Assembly (NCBI GenBank): GCA_036377075.1
Contig: DASUZB010000101.1
Span: 1 to 32,959 of the forward strand
Reading direction: 5' to 3'
Length of the DNA stretch: 32,959 nt
From: DASUZB01 sp036377075
GTDB taxonomy: Bacteria; Actinomycetota; CALGFH01
This document shows positions 15,797 through 23,877 of the stretch, one piece after another. Position 1 is the stretch's first letter; every line of letters begins with the position of its first letter. A program made the position numbers and the translations under genes. Below the pieces are notes generated by a model, which had not been told where the DNA came from, did not search any database, and was given only the letters and a program-made list of their open reading frames with translations.

Positions 15797-17680
15797 GTGA
15801 CAGGACAAATGCCCTACCGTCTCGTCGCGCTCCTCGCGGCGCTCACGGCAGTCCTCGTCGCCGGGTGGCTCGCCGTGGACCTCGGCGGCCCCCTGCTCAG
15901 CGCGACGGTCGACCACGCCGCGCAGGCGGCCGCGGCGCTCTGCGCCGGCGTCGCCTGCTTCTACGCCTCCCGCCGCGAGCCGTCCGGGATGGGCAGGGCG
16001 TGGACCCAGGCGCTGCGCCGCGGCTGGCGCCTGATCGCCGCGGCCGCGGTCATCTGGGGGATCGCCAAGCTCGTCTGGACCTATGAGGCGCTGGCGCTGC
16101 AGCAGCAGGCGCCGGTCACCCAGGCGGACGCCGGCTACCTGGTCGCGATCCCGCTCCTGGTCACCGGGATGCTGGCCTTCCCGATCGCGGTCGGCCAACC
16201 GGCGGCGCGCATCCGCACCCTGCTCGACGCGCTGATCATCGCCGCCTCGCTGCTCGCGGTGAGCTGGGTCACCACCATCAGCCCGCTGCTCCACCCCCCC
16301 AACCAGGGCAGCGCGCCGCCGGTGACGCTGCTGCAGCAGGCCATCGCGCTGGCCCAGCCGATCTTCGACATCCTGGTCGCGACCGTCGCCCTGTCGCTGC
16401 TCGCCCGCACGCGCGGCCGCGACCCCGCGCCGATGACCATGCTGTGCCTGGCGCTGCTCGCGCTGGCGGTGGCCAGCTCGGGCTACGTCCACCTGGTGGC
16501 GACCGCCCGCTACGGCACCCACCACCTGATCGACATCGGCCGCGTGGTCGGCTGGCTGCTCATCCTGGTCGCGGCGCTGCGGCCGATGGCGGCCCACGTC
16601 GAGCGGCAGAACGAGCGCCAGTCGCTGGCCCGCATCACCCTGCCCTACGCGCTGCTGGCGCTGGCGATCCTGACGGTGATCACCGTCCGGCTCTCGACCG
16701 CCCAGCTCAACCGCTTCCTGTTCCTCGACTCGATCGTGCTCGCCGCCCTGGTGATCGCCCGCCAGCTGGTGACCCTGATCGAGAACCGGCAACTGAACCG
16801 GCGCCTCGAGCGCATGGTGGAGGAGCTGTCCGAGCGCGAGGCCCAGCTCGAGCGGGCGCTGTCGCGCGAGCAGCAGGCGGCCGAGCGCCTGCGCGCCGCC
16901 GACTCGATGAAGGACACCTTCCTGCGGGCCGTCTCCCACGACCTGCGCAACCCGCTCACCGCCATCCTCGGCGTCGCCCTCACCCTGGAGCGCACCAAGC
17001 TGCAGCTCCCCAGGGAGAAGGCGATGGAGCTGCTCGGCATGCTGGTGGAGAAGGCGCGCAAGCTCGACCGCCTGCTGGCCGACCTGCTCGACCTCAACCG
17101 GTTGGAGCAGGGCATCCTGGAGCCCAACCGCTCCCACACCGACATCGGCGTGATGATCCGCCACCTCGTCGACGAGGTCGACCACCTGGAGGGGCGGCCG
17201 GTGTACGTCGACGTCCCCGTCCTGGTGGCCGACATCGACGGCCCCAAGGTCGAGCGCATCCTGGAGAACCTGCTGATCAACACGACCAGGCACACCCCGG
17301 CGGGCACGCCGGTGTGGGTCCGCGGCATGGTGCGCGGGCGCGACCTGGAGCTGGTGGTCGAGGACGCCGGCCCCGGCGTTCCGCCGGAGCTGGCCGGCTC
17401 GATCTTCGAGCCGTTCCGCCAGGGCCCCAACGCCGCCAAGAAGTCCTCCGGCGTCGGCATCGGCCTGTCGCTGGTGGCACGCTTCGCCCAGCTCCACGGT
17501 GGTAGCGCCTGGGTGGGCGAGCGCTACGGCGGCGGCGCCGCCTTCCACGTGCTCCTGCCCAACGCGGTGGTGCAGAACGGCCACGCCGGCGCACCCCCGG
17601 CCGTCTCCCCCGCCCGCCAGCCGGGCCGCCAGCCGGCCAGCCCCGCCGAGATCGCCCAGCGGTCCGGCGCGCCGCGCTGA
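15797..17680 (+). CDS. Orphan multi-pass sensor histidine kinase
   Basis: About 627 residues. The first roughly 330 contain eight to ten hydrophobic segments and no recognisable PAS or CACHE domain, so sensing is probably inside the membrane. A coiled coil (about 330-365) leads to the HisKA domain, with H-box SHDLRNPL (phospho-accepting His at about 381), N-box ENLLINTTRHTP, G1 DAGPGV, F-box FEPFRQG and G2 GVGIGLSL. The Pro-rich tail is short. No response regulator gene lies nearby. The start is the GTG at 15797 (GAGGGAG about 12 nt upstream) or the ATG at 15809 (AGGA 4 nt upstream). Confidence 0.93.
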   Translation: MTGQMPYRLVALLAALTAVLVAGWLAVDLGGPLLSATVDHAAQAAAALCAGVACFYASRREPSGMGRAWTQALRRGWRLIAAAAVIWGIAKLVWTYEALALQQQAPVTQADAGYLVAIPLLVTGMLAFPIAVGQPAARIRTLLDALIIAASLLAVSWVTTISPLLHPPNQGSAPPVTLLQQAIALAQPIFDILVATVALSLLARTRGRDPAPMTMLCLALLALAVASSGYVHLVATARYGTHHLIDIGRVVGWLLILVAALRPMAAHVERQNERQSLARITLPYALLALAILTVITVRLSTAQLNRFLFLDSIVLAALVIARQLVTLIENRQLNRRLERMVEELSEREAQLERALSREQQAAERLRAADSMKDTFLRAVSHDLRNPLTAILGVALTLERTKLQLPREKAMELLGMLVEKARKLDRLLADLLDLNRLEQGILEPNRSHTDIGVMIRHLVDEVDHLEGRPVYVDVPVLVADIDGPKVERILENLLINTTRHTPAGTPVWVRGMVRGRDLELVVEDAGPGVPPELAGSIFEPFRQGPNAAKKSSGVGIGLSLVARFAQLHGGSAWVGERYGGGAAFHVLLPNAVVQNGHAGAPPAVSPARQPGRQPASPAEIAQRSGAPR

Positions 17681-17793
17681 GCACACCAGAACCGTCCCCT
17701 CCTGCCTTCGTCAGTCCTGCCCCACGCCGCCCGCTTCGGGCACACTGACCGGGAGCGCCGGCAGCACGCCTATCCGAGGGAGGGCGATGAGCC

Positions 17794-18678
17794 ATGAGTG
17801 ACGAGCGCACCGTCGCCGTTCTCGGCACCGGGATCATGGGGGGCGCGGTCGCGCGGCGGCTGCTCGCCGACGGGTTCGCGGTGCGGGTCTGGAACCGTAC
17901 CCGCGAGCGGGCGGCGTCCCTGGCCGACGAGGGTGCCGCGCTCGCCGACTCGCCCGCGGACGCGGTCGACCAGGCCGACTTCGTGATCACCATGCTGACC
18001 GACGGTGGCGCGGTCGAGCGGGTGATGTTCGGGCCGAGGGGCGCGGCCGCGGCCGTCGCCGACGACGCCGTCTGGCTGCAGGCCAGCACGGTCGGCACGC
18101 GCTCGGCCGAGGTGCTCGGCCGCGGGGCGGCGATGCAGGAGATCGCCTACGTCGACTGCCCGGTGCTCGGCAGCAGGGAAGCGGCCGAGCGCGGCGAGCT
18201 GGTGGTGCTCGCCTCCGGCCACGAGGAGGTGCGGGAGCGCTGCGCCGCGGTGTTCGAGCCGCTCGCCAGGCGGGTGCTCTGGGTCGGGCCCGCCGGTGCC
18301 GGGTCGAAGCTCAAGCTGGTCGCGAACGCCTGGCTGATCGGGCTGGTCGGGGTGCTCGCCGAGGCGGTCGCGCTGGCCCAGTGCACCGGTGCCGACCCGG
18401 CCCTGTTCCTGGAGGCGATCAAGGGCGGCTCGGCCGGTGTCCCGCTCGCCGAGGCCAAGGGGCGGGCGATGATGGCTGCCGAGTTCCCGCCGAGCTTCCC
18501 GCTGGCCCTCGCCCACAAGGACATCCGCCTGGTGCAGCAGGCCGCGGCCGACTGCGACCTGCTGCTGCCGCTCGCCGGCACGATGGCCCAGCAGTTCGGC
18601 CGCGCCACCCAGCTCGGCCACGGCAACGACGACCTGGCGGCCGTCTACTACGCCATAACGGGCAACAAGGCCCTGTAG
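17794..18678 (+). CDS. NAD(P)-dependent beta-hydroxyacid dehydrogenase
   Basis: A 294-residue member of the 3-hydroxyisobutyrate dehydrogenase family. VAVLGTGIMGGAVARRL binds the nucleotide; YVDCPVLGSREAAERGEL is the substrate-binding region; GAGSKLKLVANAWL holds the catalytic lysine; the C-terminal helix has LALAHKDIRL. The usual substrate motif D-A-P-V-S-G-G appears as DCPVLGS, so the substrate may differ from hydroxyisobutyrate. A four-codon frame starting at 17787 overlaps the start (ATGAGCCATGAGTGA), and GGAGGG sits before both; reinitiation could tune expression. Confidence 0.93.
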   Translation: MSDERTVAVLGTGIMGGAVARRLLADGFAVRVWNRTRERAASLADEGAALADSPADAVDQADFVITMLTDGGAVERVMFGPRGAAAAVADDAVWLQASTVGTRSAEVLGRGAAMQEIAYVDCPVLGSREAAERGELVVLASGHEEVRERCAAVFEPLARRVLWVGPAGAGSKLKLVANAWLIGLVGVLAEAVALAQCTGADPALFLEAIKGGSAGVPLAEAKGRAMMAAEFPPSFPLALAHKDIRLVQQAAADCDLLLPLAGTMAQQFGRATQLGHGNDDLAAVYYAITGNKAL

Positions 18679-18700
18679 GCATGGGCCGCCCGCGTCCCGG

Positions 18701-18706
18701 TATGCT
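18701..18706 (+). promoter_or_regulatory. -10 element of the KamA-family gene (probable leaderless transcript)
   Basis: TATGCT is followed by nine bases (GCTAGCGCA) and then the ATG. There is no ribosome site in between. Confidence 0.5.
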
Positions 18707-18715
18707 GCTAGCGCA

Positions 18716-20107
18716 ATGACGCACACCGACTCCGCCCAGCAGCGGGTGCCGCGGGCAAAGGCCGGCGAGCAGCCGTTCACCTACCCGTGGCGGCGCGAGT
18801 GGGCCGAGCCGGACTGGACGCGGCTGCCCGGCTGGCGCGACGTCACCCGTTCGGAGTGGGAGTCGGCCCAGTGGCAGCGCGCCCACACGGTCAAGAACCT
18901 GCGCCAGCTCCTTGCCGTCTTCGGCGAGCTGTTCCCGGCCGACCTGCTCGCCTCCGTCGAGCGCGACCAGGCCGAGCGGGCGACCATGTCGATGCTGATC
19001 CCGCCGCAGATGCTCAACACGATGAACGAGCACGACCTGTGGCACGACCCGGTGCGCCGCTACATGCTGCCGGCCTTCGACGACCGCGACGGCGAGTGGC
19101 CCAGCCACCCCCTCTCCACCCGTGACAGCCTCCACGAGGCCGACATGTGGGCGGTGGAGGGCCTGACCCACCGCTACCCCACCAAGGTGCTGGCCGAGCT
19201 GCTGCCCACCTGCCCGCAGTACTGCGGCCACTGCACGCGCATGGACCTGGTGGGCAACTCGACCGCGCAGATCGCCAAGTACAAGTTCCAGGCCAAGCAG
19301 CCCAACCGGCACGCCCAGATCCTCGACTACCTGCGCCGCACCCCCTCGGTGCGCGACGTGGTGATCTCCGGCGGCGACGTCGCCAACCTGCCGATCCGGG
19401 TGCTGGAGCAGTTCGTCTCGGAGCTGCTGGACATCGAGCACGTCCGCGACGTCCGGCTCGCCTCCAAGGCGCTGATGGGCCTGCCGCAGCACTTCCTGCA
19501 GGACGAGGTGCTCGCCGGCCTGGAGCGGCTGGCCCGCAAGGCCCGCGAGCGGGAGGTCGACCTGGCCCTGCACGTCCACGTCAACCACGCCAACTCGCTC
19601 ACCCCGCTGGTCGCCAAGGCGGTGCGGGCGCTGCTCGAGATGGGCTTCCGCGACGTGCGCAACCAGGGGGTACTGCTGCGCGGCGTCAACGCCACCGCCG
19701 GCGACCTGCTGGAACTGTGCTTCACCCTGCTCGACCGGGCCAAGGTGATGCCCTACTACTTCTACATGTGCGACATGATCCCCAACTCCGAGCACTGGCG
19801 CGTCTCGGTCGCCGAGGCCCAGCAGTTGCAGCACGCGATCATGGGCTACCTGCCCGGCTTCGCCACCCCCCGGGTCGTCTGCGACGTGCCCTTCGTCGGC
19901 AAGCGCTGGGTCCACCAGGTCGAGGAGTACGACCGCGAGAAGGGCATCTCCTACTGGACCAAGAACTACCGCACCGGCATCGAGTTCGACGACCCGGACG
20001 CCCTGCGGCGGCGCTACGAGTACTACGACCCGATCCGTGACCTGCCCGAGTCGGGCAAGGACTACTGGCGCCGCTTCGGCGTCCCCGACACCGTCCCGGT
20101 GGACTGA
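18716..20107 (+). CDS. KamA-family radical SAM aminomutase
   Basis: A 463-residue protein of the lysine 2,3-aminomutase family, which uses SAM, a [4Fe-4S] cluster and PLP to move an amino group from C2 to C3. The cluster motif CPQYCGHC places cysteines at about 166, 170 and 173. By recalled alignment with clostridial lysine 2,3-aminomutase, the PLP lysine is in VPFVGK (about 396) and the two aspartates that bind the lysine side chain correspond to CDM (about 353) and CDV (about 390). The usual PGGGGK is PFVGK here, so the substrate is not certain. No beta-lysine acetyltransferase or EF-P modification gene is adjacent. The next gene is a DNA methyltransferase, 39 nt downstream, with its own -10 box. 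Confidence 0.9.
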   Translation: MTHTDSAQQRVPRAKAGEQPFTYPWRREWAEPDWTRLPGWRDVTRSEWESAQWQRAHTVKNLRQLLAVFGELFPADLLASVERDQAERATMSMLIPPQMLNTMNEHDLWHDPVRRYMLPAFDDRDGEWPSHPLSTRDSLHEADMWAVEGLTHRYPTKVLAELLPTCPQYCGHCTRMDLVGNSTAQIAKYKFQAKQPNRHAQILDYLRRTPSVRDVVISGGDVANLPIRVLEQFVSELLDIEHVRDVRLASKALMGLPQHFLQDEVLAGLERLARKAREREVDLALHVHVNHANSLTPLVAKAVRALLEMGFRDVRNQGVLLRGVNATAGDLLELCFTLLDRAKVMPYYFYMCDMIPNSEHWRVSVAEAQQLQHAIMGYLPGFATPRVVCDVPFVGKRWVHQVEEYDREKGISYWTKNYRTGIEFDDPDALRRRYEYYDPIRDLPESGKDYWRRFGVPDTVPVD

Positions 20108-20130
20108 GCGCGGGCGCCGCCCGCTCGCGG

Positions 20131-20136
20131 TATGGT
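20131..20136 (+). promoter_or_regulatory. -10 element of the DNA methyltransferase gene
   Basis: TATGGT is followed by ten bases and the ATG at 20147. This favours the start at 20147 over an in-frame ATG at 20132, which would overlap the box. Confidence 0.4.
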
Positions 20137-20146
20137 CGGCGGCGGC

Positions 20147-21016
20147 ATGAGCACCAGCCCGCGGTTCAGCCCCGGCCGGCTCGCGCGCGACGGCGACCTG
20201 GTGACCGGGCTGGGCGCCTGCGTGGTGGCCGACTGCCTCGAGGTGCTGCGCCAGATCCCCGACGACAGCCTCGACCTGGTGATCACCTCCCCGCCGTACG
20301 ACCGCCAGGGCAAGTACCGCGACGGCGAGCGCTACCCGCGCGAGTGGTACGAGGGCACCTTCCTCGAGGTCACCGGCGAGATCCTGCGGGCGTTGCAGCC
20401 GCGGGGCAGCTTCGTGCTCAACTACCGCTCCAAGCGCCACGGCTCAGAGCGCGGCACGCTCCAGTACGAGCTCGTCTTCTGGCTCCGCGACCAGGGGTTC
20501 CTGTTCTGCGAGGACTTCGTCTGGGGCAAGCCGTCGCCACCACCGGGCCGCTTCAACCGCTTCGTCAAGGACGCCGTCGAGTACTGCTTCCAGTTCGCCA
20601 AGACCCCGGACTGGCAGTTCTTCCCCGACCACTGCCTGAGCCCGGCGCGGTGGGACGCCAGGGACCGGGAGCGGCGCAAGCGGCTGCCGCAGAACTACGT
20701 GCGCGTCGACGAGCCGTCGGGCCACGGCCGCCACCGCGTCAACGCCGGACCCGACCTGGTGCGGCCGTCGACGCTGCTGGCCTTCGAGCCGGAGTTCGGC
20801 CCCAACCCGAGCGCCCACCCCGCCCGCTTCCCGCTGGCGCTGCCGCTGTTCTTCGTCAACCTGCTCACCCTGCCCGGCCAGCTCGTCTTCGACCCGTTCG
20901 CCGGTACCGGCACGACGGCGGTCGCCGCCGAGCGGCTCGGCCGCCGCTGGCTGGTCACCGAGCTCGACCGTCACTACGCGGCGGTGCTGCCGCAGCGGCT
21001 GGCGCAGGGCCGCTGA
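20147..21016 (+). CDS. Orphan DNA methyltransferase (N4-cytosine or N6-adenine, beta-type order)
   Basis: About 289 residues. The catalytic motif TSPPYDRQGKY lies near the N-terminus (about 50-60), and the SAM-binding motif DPFAGTGTTAVAAERLGR lies near the C-terminus, the permuted order of the beta group. S-P-P-Y is the form often found in N4-cytosine enzymes, but N6-adenine cannot be excluded. No endonuclease or specificity subunit gene is nearby, so it may serve an epigenetic or regulatory role. Its 3' end overlaps the convergent MarR gene by 62 bp. The recognition site cannot be predicted. Confidence 0.9.
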   Translation: MSTSPRFSPGRLARDGDLVTGLGACVVADCLEVLRQIPDDSLDLVITSPPYDRQGKYRDGERYPREWYEGTFLEVTGEILRALQPRGSFVLNYRSKRHGSERGTLQYELVFWLRDQGFLFCEDFVWGKPSPPPGRFNRFVKDAVEYCFQFAKTPDWQFFPDHCLSPARWDARDRERRKRLPQNYVRVDEPSGHGRHRVNAGPDLVRPSTLLAFEPEFGPNPSAHPARFPLALPLFFVNLLTLPGQLVFDPFAGTGTTAVAAERLGRRWLVTELDRHYAAVLPQRLAQGR

Positions 21017-21428
21017 CTGGCGCGGCGACGAGCAGCTGCAGCGCCTCCTTGAGCCGCTCGGCGCCGGCCTCGCCGAGGGGGGCGAGCAAGCGCCGCTCGG
21101 CGTCGCGGTACGCCCGGGTGGCGGCGTCGAGGGTCTCGCGGCCCTTCGCGGTCGGCTCGACGATGTTCCTGCGCCGGTCGCCGGGATCCGGGCGGCGCGC
21201 CACCAGCCCCTTGGCCTCCAGCTCGTCGAGCAGCGCGACCATGGTGGTGCGGTCGACCTCCAGCCGCCCGGCGGCCTCCTGCTGGGAGAGCGACTCGCCC
21301 CCGGCGAGCACCAGCAGCACGGCCAGCTCGCGCCCCCCGATCCCGTAGGGCGCCAGCGCCGGGCCGGTGACCTCCTGCGACCGCAGCCAGGCGTGCTTGA
21401 GCAGGTAGCCGAGGTGGTCCGTGATCAT
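20955..21428 (-). CDS. MarR-family transcriptional regulator
   Basis: About 157 residues, winged helix. LSQQEAAGRLEVDRTTMVALLDELEAKGLV is the recognition helix region (given here only as an outline: helix-turn-helix about 50-78), followed by the wing RRPDPGDRRRN. The Ala/Pro-rich tail is encoded opposite the methyltransferase 3' end. The start ATG at 21428 lies 6 nt after TAAGAT, fitting a leaderless transcript; a GTG at 21434 is the alternative. It is divergent from the LLM oxidoreductase and probably represses it and itself through the palindromes at 21449-21491. Ligands of such regulators are often phenolic compounds; none can be inferred here. Confidence 0.93.
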   Translation of the reverse strand: MITDHLGYLLKHAWLRSQEVTGPALAPYGIGGRELAVLLVLAGGESLSQQEAAGRLEVDRTTMVALLDELEAKGLVARRPDPGDRRRNIVEPTAKGRETLDAATRAYRDAERRLLAPLGEAGAERLKEALQLLVAAPVSGPAPAAAAAPPRSDGRAR

Positions 21429-21448
21429 CTCCACATCTTACCGCTGGA

Positions 21449-21491
21449 CTGATTCTCAGCTATACTGACGATCAGTAGCTCTGACACTCAG
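21449..21491. promoter_or_regulatory. Three phased CTGA-N3-TCAG palindromes (probable MarR operator)
   Basis: CTGATTCTCAG (21449-21459), CTGACGATCAG (21465-21475, extendable to 21463-21477) and CTGACACTCAG (21481-21491) have centres exactly 16 bp apart. The middle copy overlaps the plus-strand -10 box TATACT (21461-21466; TTACCG 17 nt upstream at 21438-21443). The first lies just upstream of the marR -10 box TAAGAT. The third is in the 5' leader of the oxidoreductase. The position covers both divergent promoters. Confidence 0.75.
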
Positions 21492-21514
21492 TCTTCCTTC
21501 ACGTGGAGGCGCGC

Positions 21515-22381
21515 ATGCAGGCAGCGACCATCGGGCTGAAGGTCTCGCAGCAGTTCACCACCGTGGACCGGATGCGTGAGGCCTGGACGATCGCCGACCA
21601 GGCGGGGTTCGACAGCCTCTGGGTGTTCGACCACTTCGCCCCGCTGGGGCCCGACCGGACCGGCGACGTGTTCGAGAACTGGACGCTGCTCGGGGCGATG
21701 GCCCAGGCGACCGAGCGGGTGCGCATCGGCACCCTGGTGACCGGCAACAGCCACCGCCACCCCGGCATCGTCGCCAAGATGGCGGTCACCGTCGACCACC
21801 TGTCCGGCGGCCGGCTCGACGTCGGGCTCGGCGCCGGCGGGGACGAGCTGGTCCACGGCATGCTCGGCATCCCGCTCGGCCCGCTCCCCGAGCGGCTCGA
21901 CCGCTTCGACGAAGCGTGCCAGGTGCTGAAGCTGCTGTGGACCGAGCCGAGGGCGAGCTTCGCCGGGCGCCACTACCAGCTCGACCAGGCGCTGGCCAAC
22001 CCCAAGCCACTGCAGCGCCCGCACCCGCCGCTGTGGCTCGGCGCGGTCGGCGAGCGGCGCGGCCTGCGCATCGTGGCGCGCCACGCGGACGGTTGGATCC
22101 CGGCCACCATGCCCGGCACGCCCTCCGAGGAGCTGGCGAGGCTCTCCCAGGTGCTCGAACGGCACTGCGAGGCCGTCGGCCGGGATCCCGCCGCCATCCG
22201 CCGGGCGGTGCAGTTCCCGCTGCCGCTCGACGGCGACGAGGCGCTGCGGACCGCCGAGGGCTACCTGAACGCCGGCTTCCCCGACCTGGTCCTGATGCTG
22301 TACGAGCACGGCCAACCCACCCGGGTCGCCGCCGAACGCGCCGCCGCGCTACTACCGAGCCTCCGCACCCTGGGGAGCTGA
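21515..22381 (+). CDS. LLM-class flavin/F420-dependent oxidoreductase
   Basis: A 288-residue luciferase-like TIM-barrel protein. Typical features are WTIADQAGFDSLWVFDHF, ATERVRIGTLVTGNSHRHP (cofactor region), VTVDHLSGGRLDVGLGAG and PPLWLGAVGERRGLRIVARHADGW (shown as separate family hallmarks). In actinomycetes this group often uses F420 rather than FMN. The substrate is unknown. GGAGG lies 5 nt before the ATG at 21515. It is divergent from marR with shared operators, so it is probably induced by the ligand of that regulator. Confidence 0.9.
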   Translation: MQAATIGLKVSQQFTTVDRMREAWTIADQAGFDSLWVFDHFAPLGPDRTGDVFENWTLLGAMAQATERVRIGTLVTGNSHRHPGIVAKMAVTVDHLSGGRLDVGLGAGGDELVHGMLGIPLGPLPERLDRFDEACQVLKLLWTEPRASFAGRHYQLDQALANPKPLQRPHPPLWLGAVGERRGLRIVARHADGWIPATMPGTPSEELARLSQVLERHCEAVGRDPAAIRRAVQFPLPLDGDEALRTAEGYLNAGFPDLVLMLYEHGQPTRVAAERAAALLPSLRTLGS

Positions 22382-22415
22382 AGCCCGGTCGACCACTGGC
22401 CCACCGCCCAGCCTC

Positions 22416-23780
22416 TCAAGCGTTGCCGAGCAGCTCGGCGACCTGGAAGGCGCACTCCAGCGCCTGGCTGGCGTTGAGGCGGGGGTCCAGCGCGGTCTCG
22501 TAGCGGCGGTCGAGGTGGCCGTCCAGGATCTCCTCGGCGCCGCCGAGGCACTCGGTGACCTGCTCGCCGGTCAGCTCGACGTGCAGGCCGCCGGGGAAGG
22601 TGCCGAGCTCGCGGTGGACGGCGAAGAAGCCGCGCACCTCCGCCATGACGTCGTCGAAGCGGCGCGTCTTGTGGCCGGACGGACCGACGAAGGTGTTGCC
22701 GTGCATCGGGTCGCACGCCCACACGACCGGGTGACCGGCCGCCGTGACGGCGCGCACCAGCGAGGGCAGCTGCCGCTCGACGCGGTCGGCGCCCAGTCGC
22801 GTGATCAGCGTCAGCCGTCCCGGCACCCGCCCGGGATCCAGGCGGGCGCAGATGGCGACCGCCTCCTCCGGCGTGGCGGTCGGGCCCAGCTTGACCCCGA
22901 CCGGGTTGCGAACGCCGGAGAGGAACTCCACGTGGGCGCCGTCGAACTGGCGCGTGCGGTCGCCGACCCACAACAGGTGCGCGGAGGTGTCGTACCAGGC
23001 CCCGGTGAGGCTGTCCTTGCGCGTCATGGCCTGCTCGAAGCCCAGCAGCAGCCCCTCGTGGGAGGTGAAGAAGTCGACCTGGTGGATCGGGGAGGAGTTG
23101 GACAGGTCGACGCCGCAGGCAGCCATGAAGCGCAGCGCCCGGTTGATGCCGTCGGCAGCGGCCTCGAAGCGGCGGCCGGCGCGGCTGCTCGCGACGAACT
23201 CCAGGTTCCAGTTGTGCACCTGGTTCAGGTCGGCGAAGCCGCCCTTGGTGAAGGCGCGCAGCAGGTTCAGCGTGGCCGAGGACTGGTGGTAGGCGCTGAG
23301 CATCCGCTCCGGGTCCGGGCGGCGCGCCGCCAAGGTCGCCTGGGCGCCGTTGACCATGTCGCCCCGGTAGCTGGGCAGCTCCACCCCGTCGACCACCTCG
23401 ACCGGGGCGCTGCGGGGCTTGGCGAACTGCCCGGCGATGCGGCCGAGCTTGACCACCGGCATGCCGGCCCCGTAGGTGAGCACCACCGCCATCTGCAGGA
23501 TCACCTTGAGCTTGTCGCGGATGGCATCGGCCGAGAAGGCGTCGAACGACTCGGCGCAGTCCCCCGCCTGCAGCAGGAAGGCATGGCCCTCGGCGGCACG
23601 GGCGAGCAGGCCGTGCAGCGTCCGGACCTCACCGGCGAAGACCAGTGGCGGCTGCCTGGCGACCTGGGAGAGGACCTGGTCGAGGGCGCCCGGATCGGGC
23701 CAGTCGGGCTGCTGCGCCGCCGGCAGCGCCCGCCAGGACTCGGGCGTCCACGCGGTGGGGTGGGCCTTCAGTTGAGACAT
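22416..23780 (-). CDS. Class II 3-deoxy-7-phosphoheptulonate (DAHP) synthase
   Basis: A 454-residue plant/actinobacterial-type DAHP synthase, the first step of the shikimate pathway, condensing PEP with erythrose-4-phosphate. Visible are FLLQAGDCAESFDAF, VVKLGRIAGQFAKPRS, YRGDMVNGAQ, SHEGLLLGFEQAMTR, ACDPMHGNT and GGLHVELTGEQVTECLGG, which cover the metal and substrate ligands of class II enzymes. I chose the ATG at 23780 (MSQLKAHPTAW); an ATG at 23789 is in frame and the frame stays open to 24005 over the divergent gene. An AT-rich TAAATAT just upstream may be the -10 box of a leaderless mRNA. Confidence 0.96.
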   Translation of the reverse strand: MSQLKAHPTAWTPESWRALPAAQQPDWPDPGALDQVLSQVARQPPLVFAGEVRTLHGLLARAAEGHAFLLQAGDCAESFDAFSADAIRDKLKVILQMAVVLTYGAGMPVVKLGRIAGQFAKPRSAPVEVVDGVELPSYRGDMVNGAQATLAARRPDPERMLSAYHQSSATLNLLRAFTKGGFADLNQVHNWNLEFVASSRAGRRFEAAADGINRALRFMAACGVDLSNSSPIHQVDFFTSHEGLLLGFEQAMTRKDSLTGAWYDTSAHLLWVGDRTRQFDGAHVEFLSGVRNPVGVKLGPTATPEEAVAICARLDPGRVPGRLTLITRLGADRVERQLPSLVRAVTAAGHPVVWACDPMHGNTFVGPSGHKTRRFDDVMAEVRGFFAVHRELGTFPGGLHVELTGEQVTECLGGAEEILDGHLDRRYETALDPRLNASQALECAFQVAELLGNA

Positions 23781-23877
23781 GGCCAACATATTTACAGAAC
23801 GGTCGGTGGGCCGCCTCCCCCTTGCAAGGTTGCCCGGCGGGGCCGAGCATCGGGTCAGGTACGGATGGGAGGTAGCC

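Noticed and set aside
15326..17686. 786-codon minus-strand open frame
   Set aside because: Antisense to the histidine kinase; composition is shadow-like.
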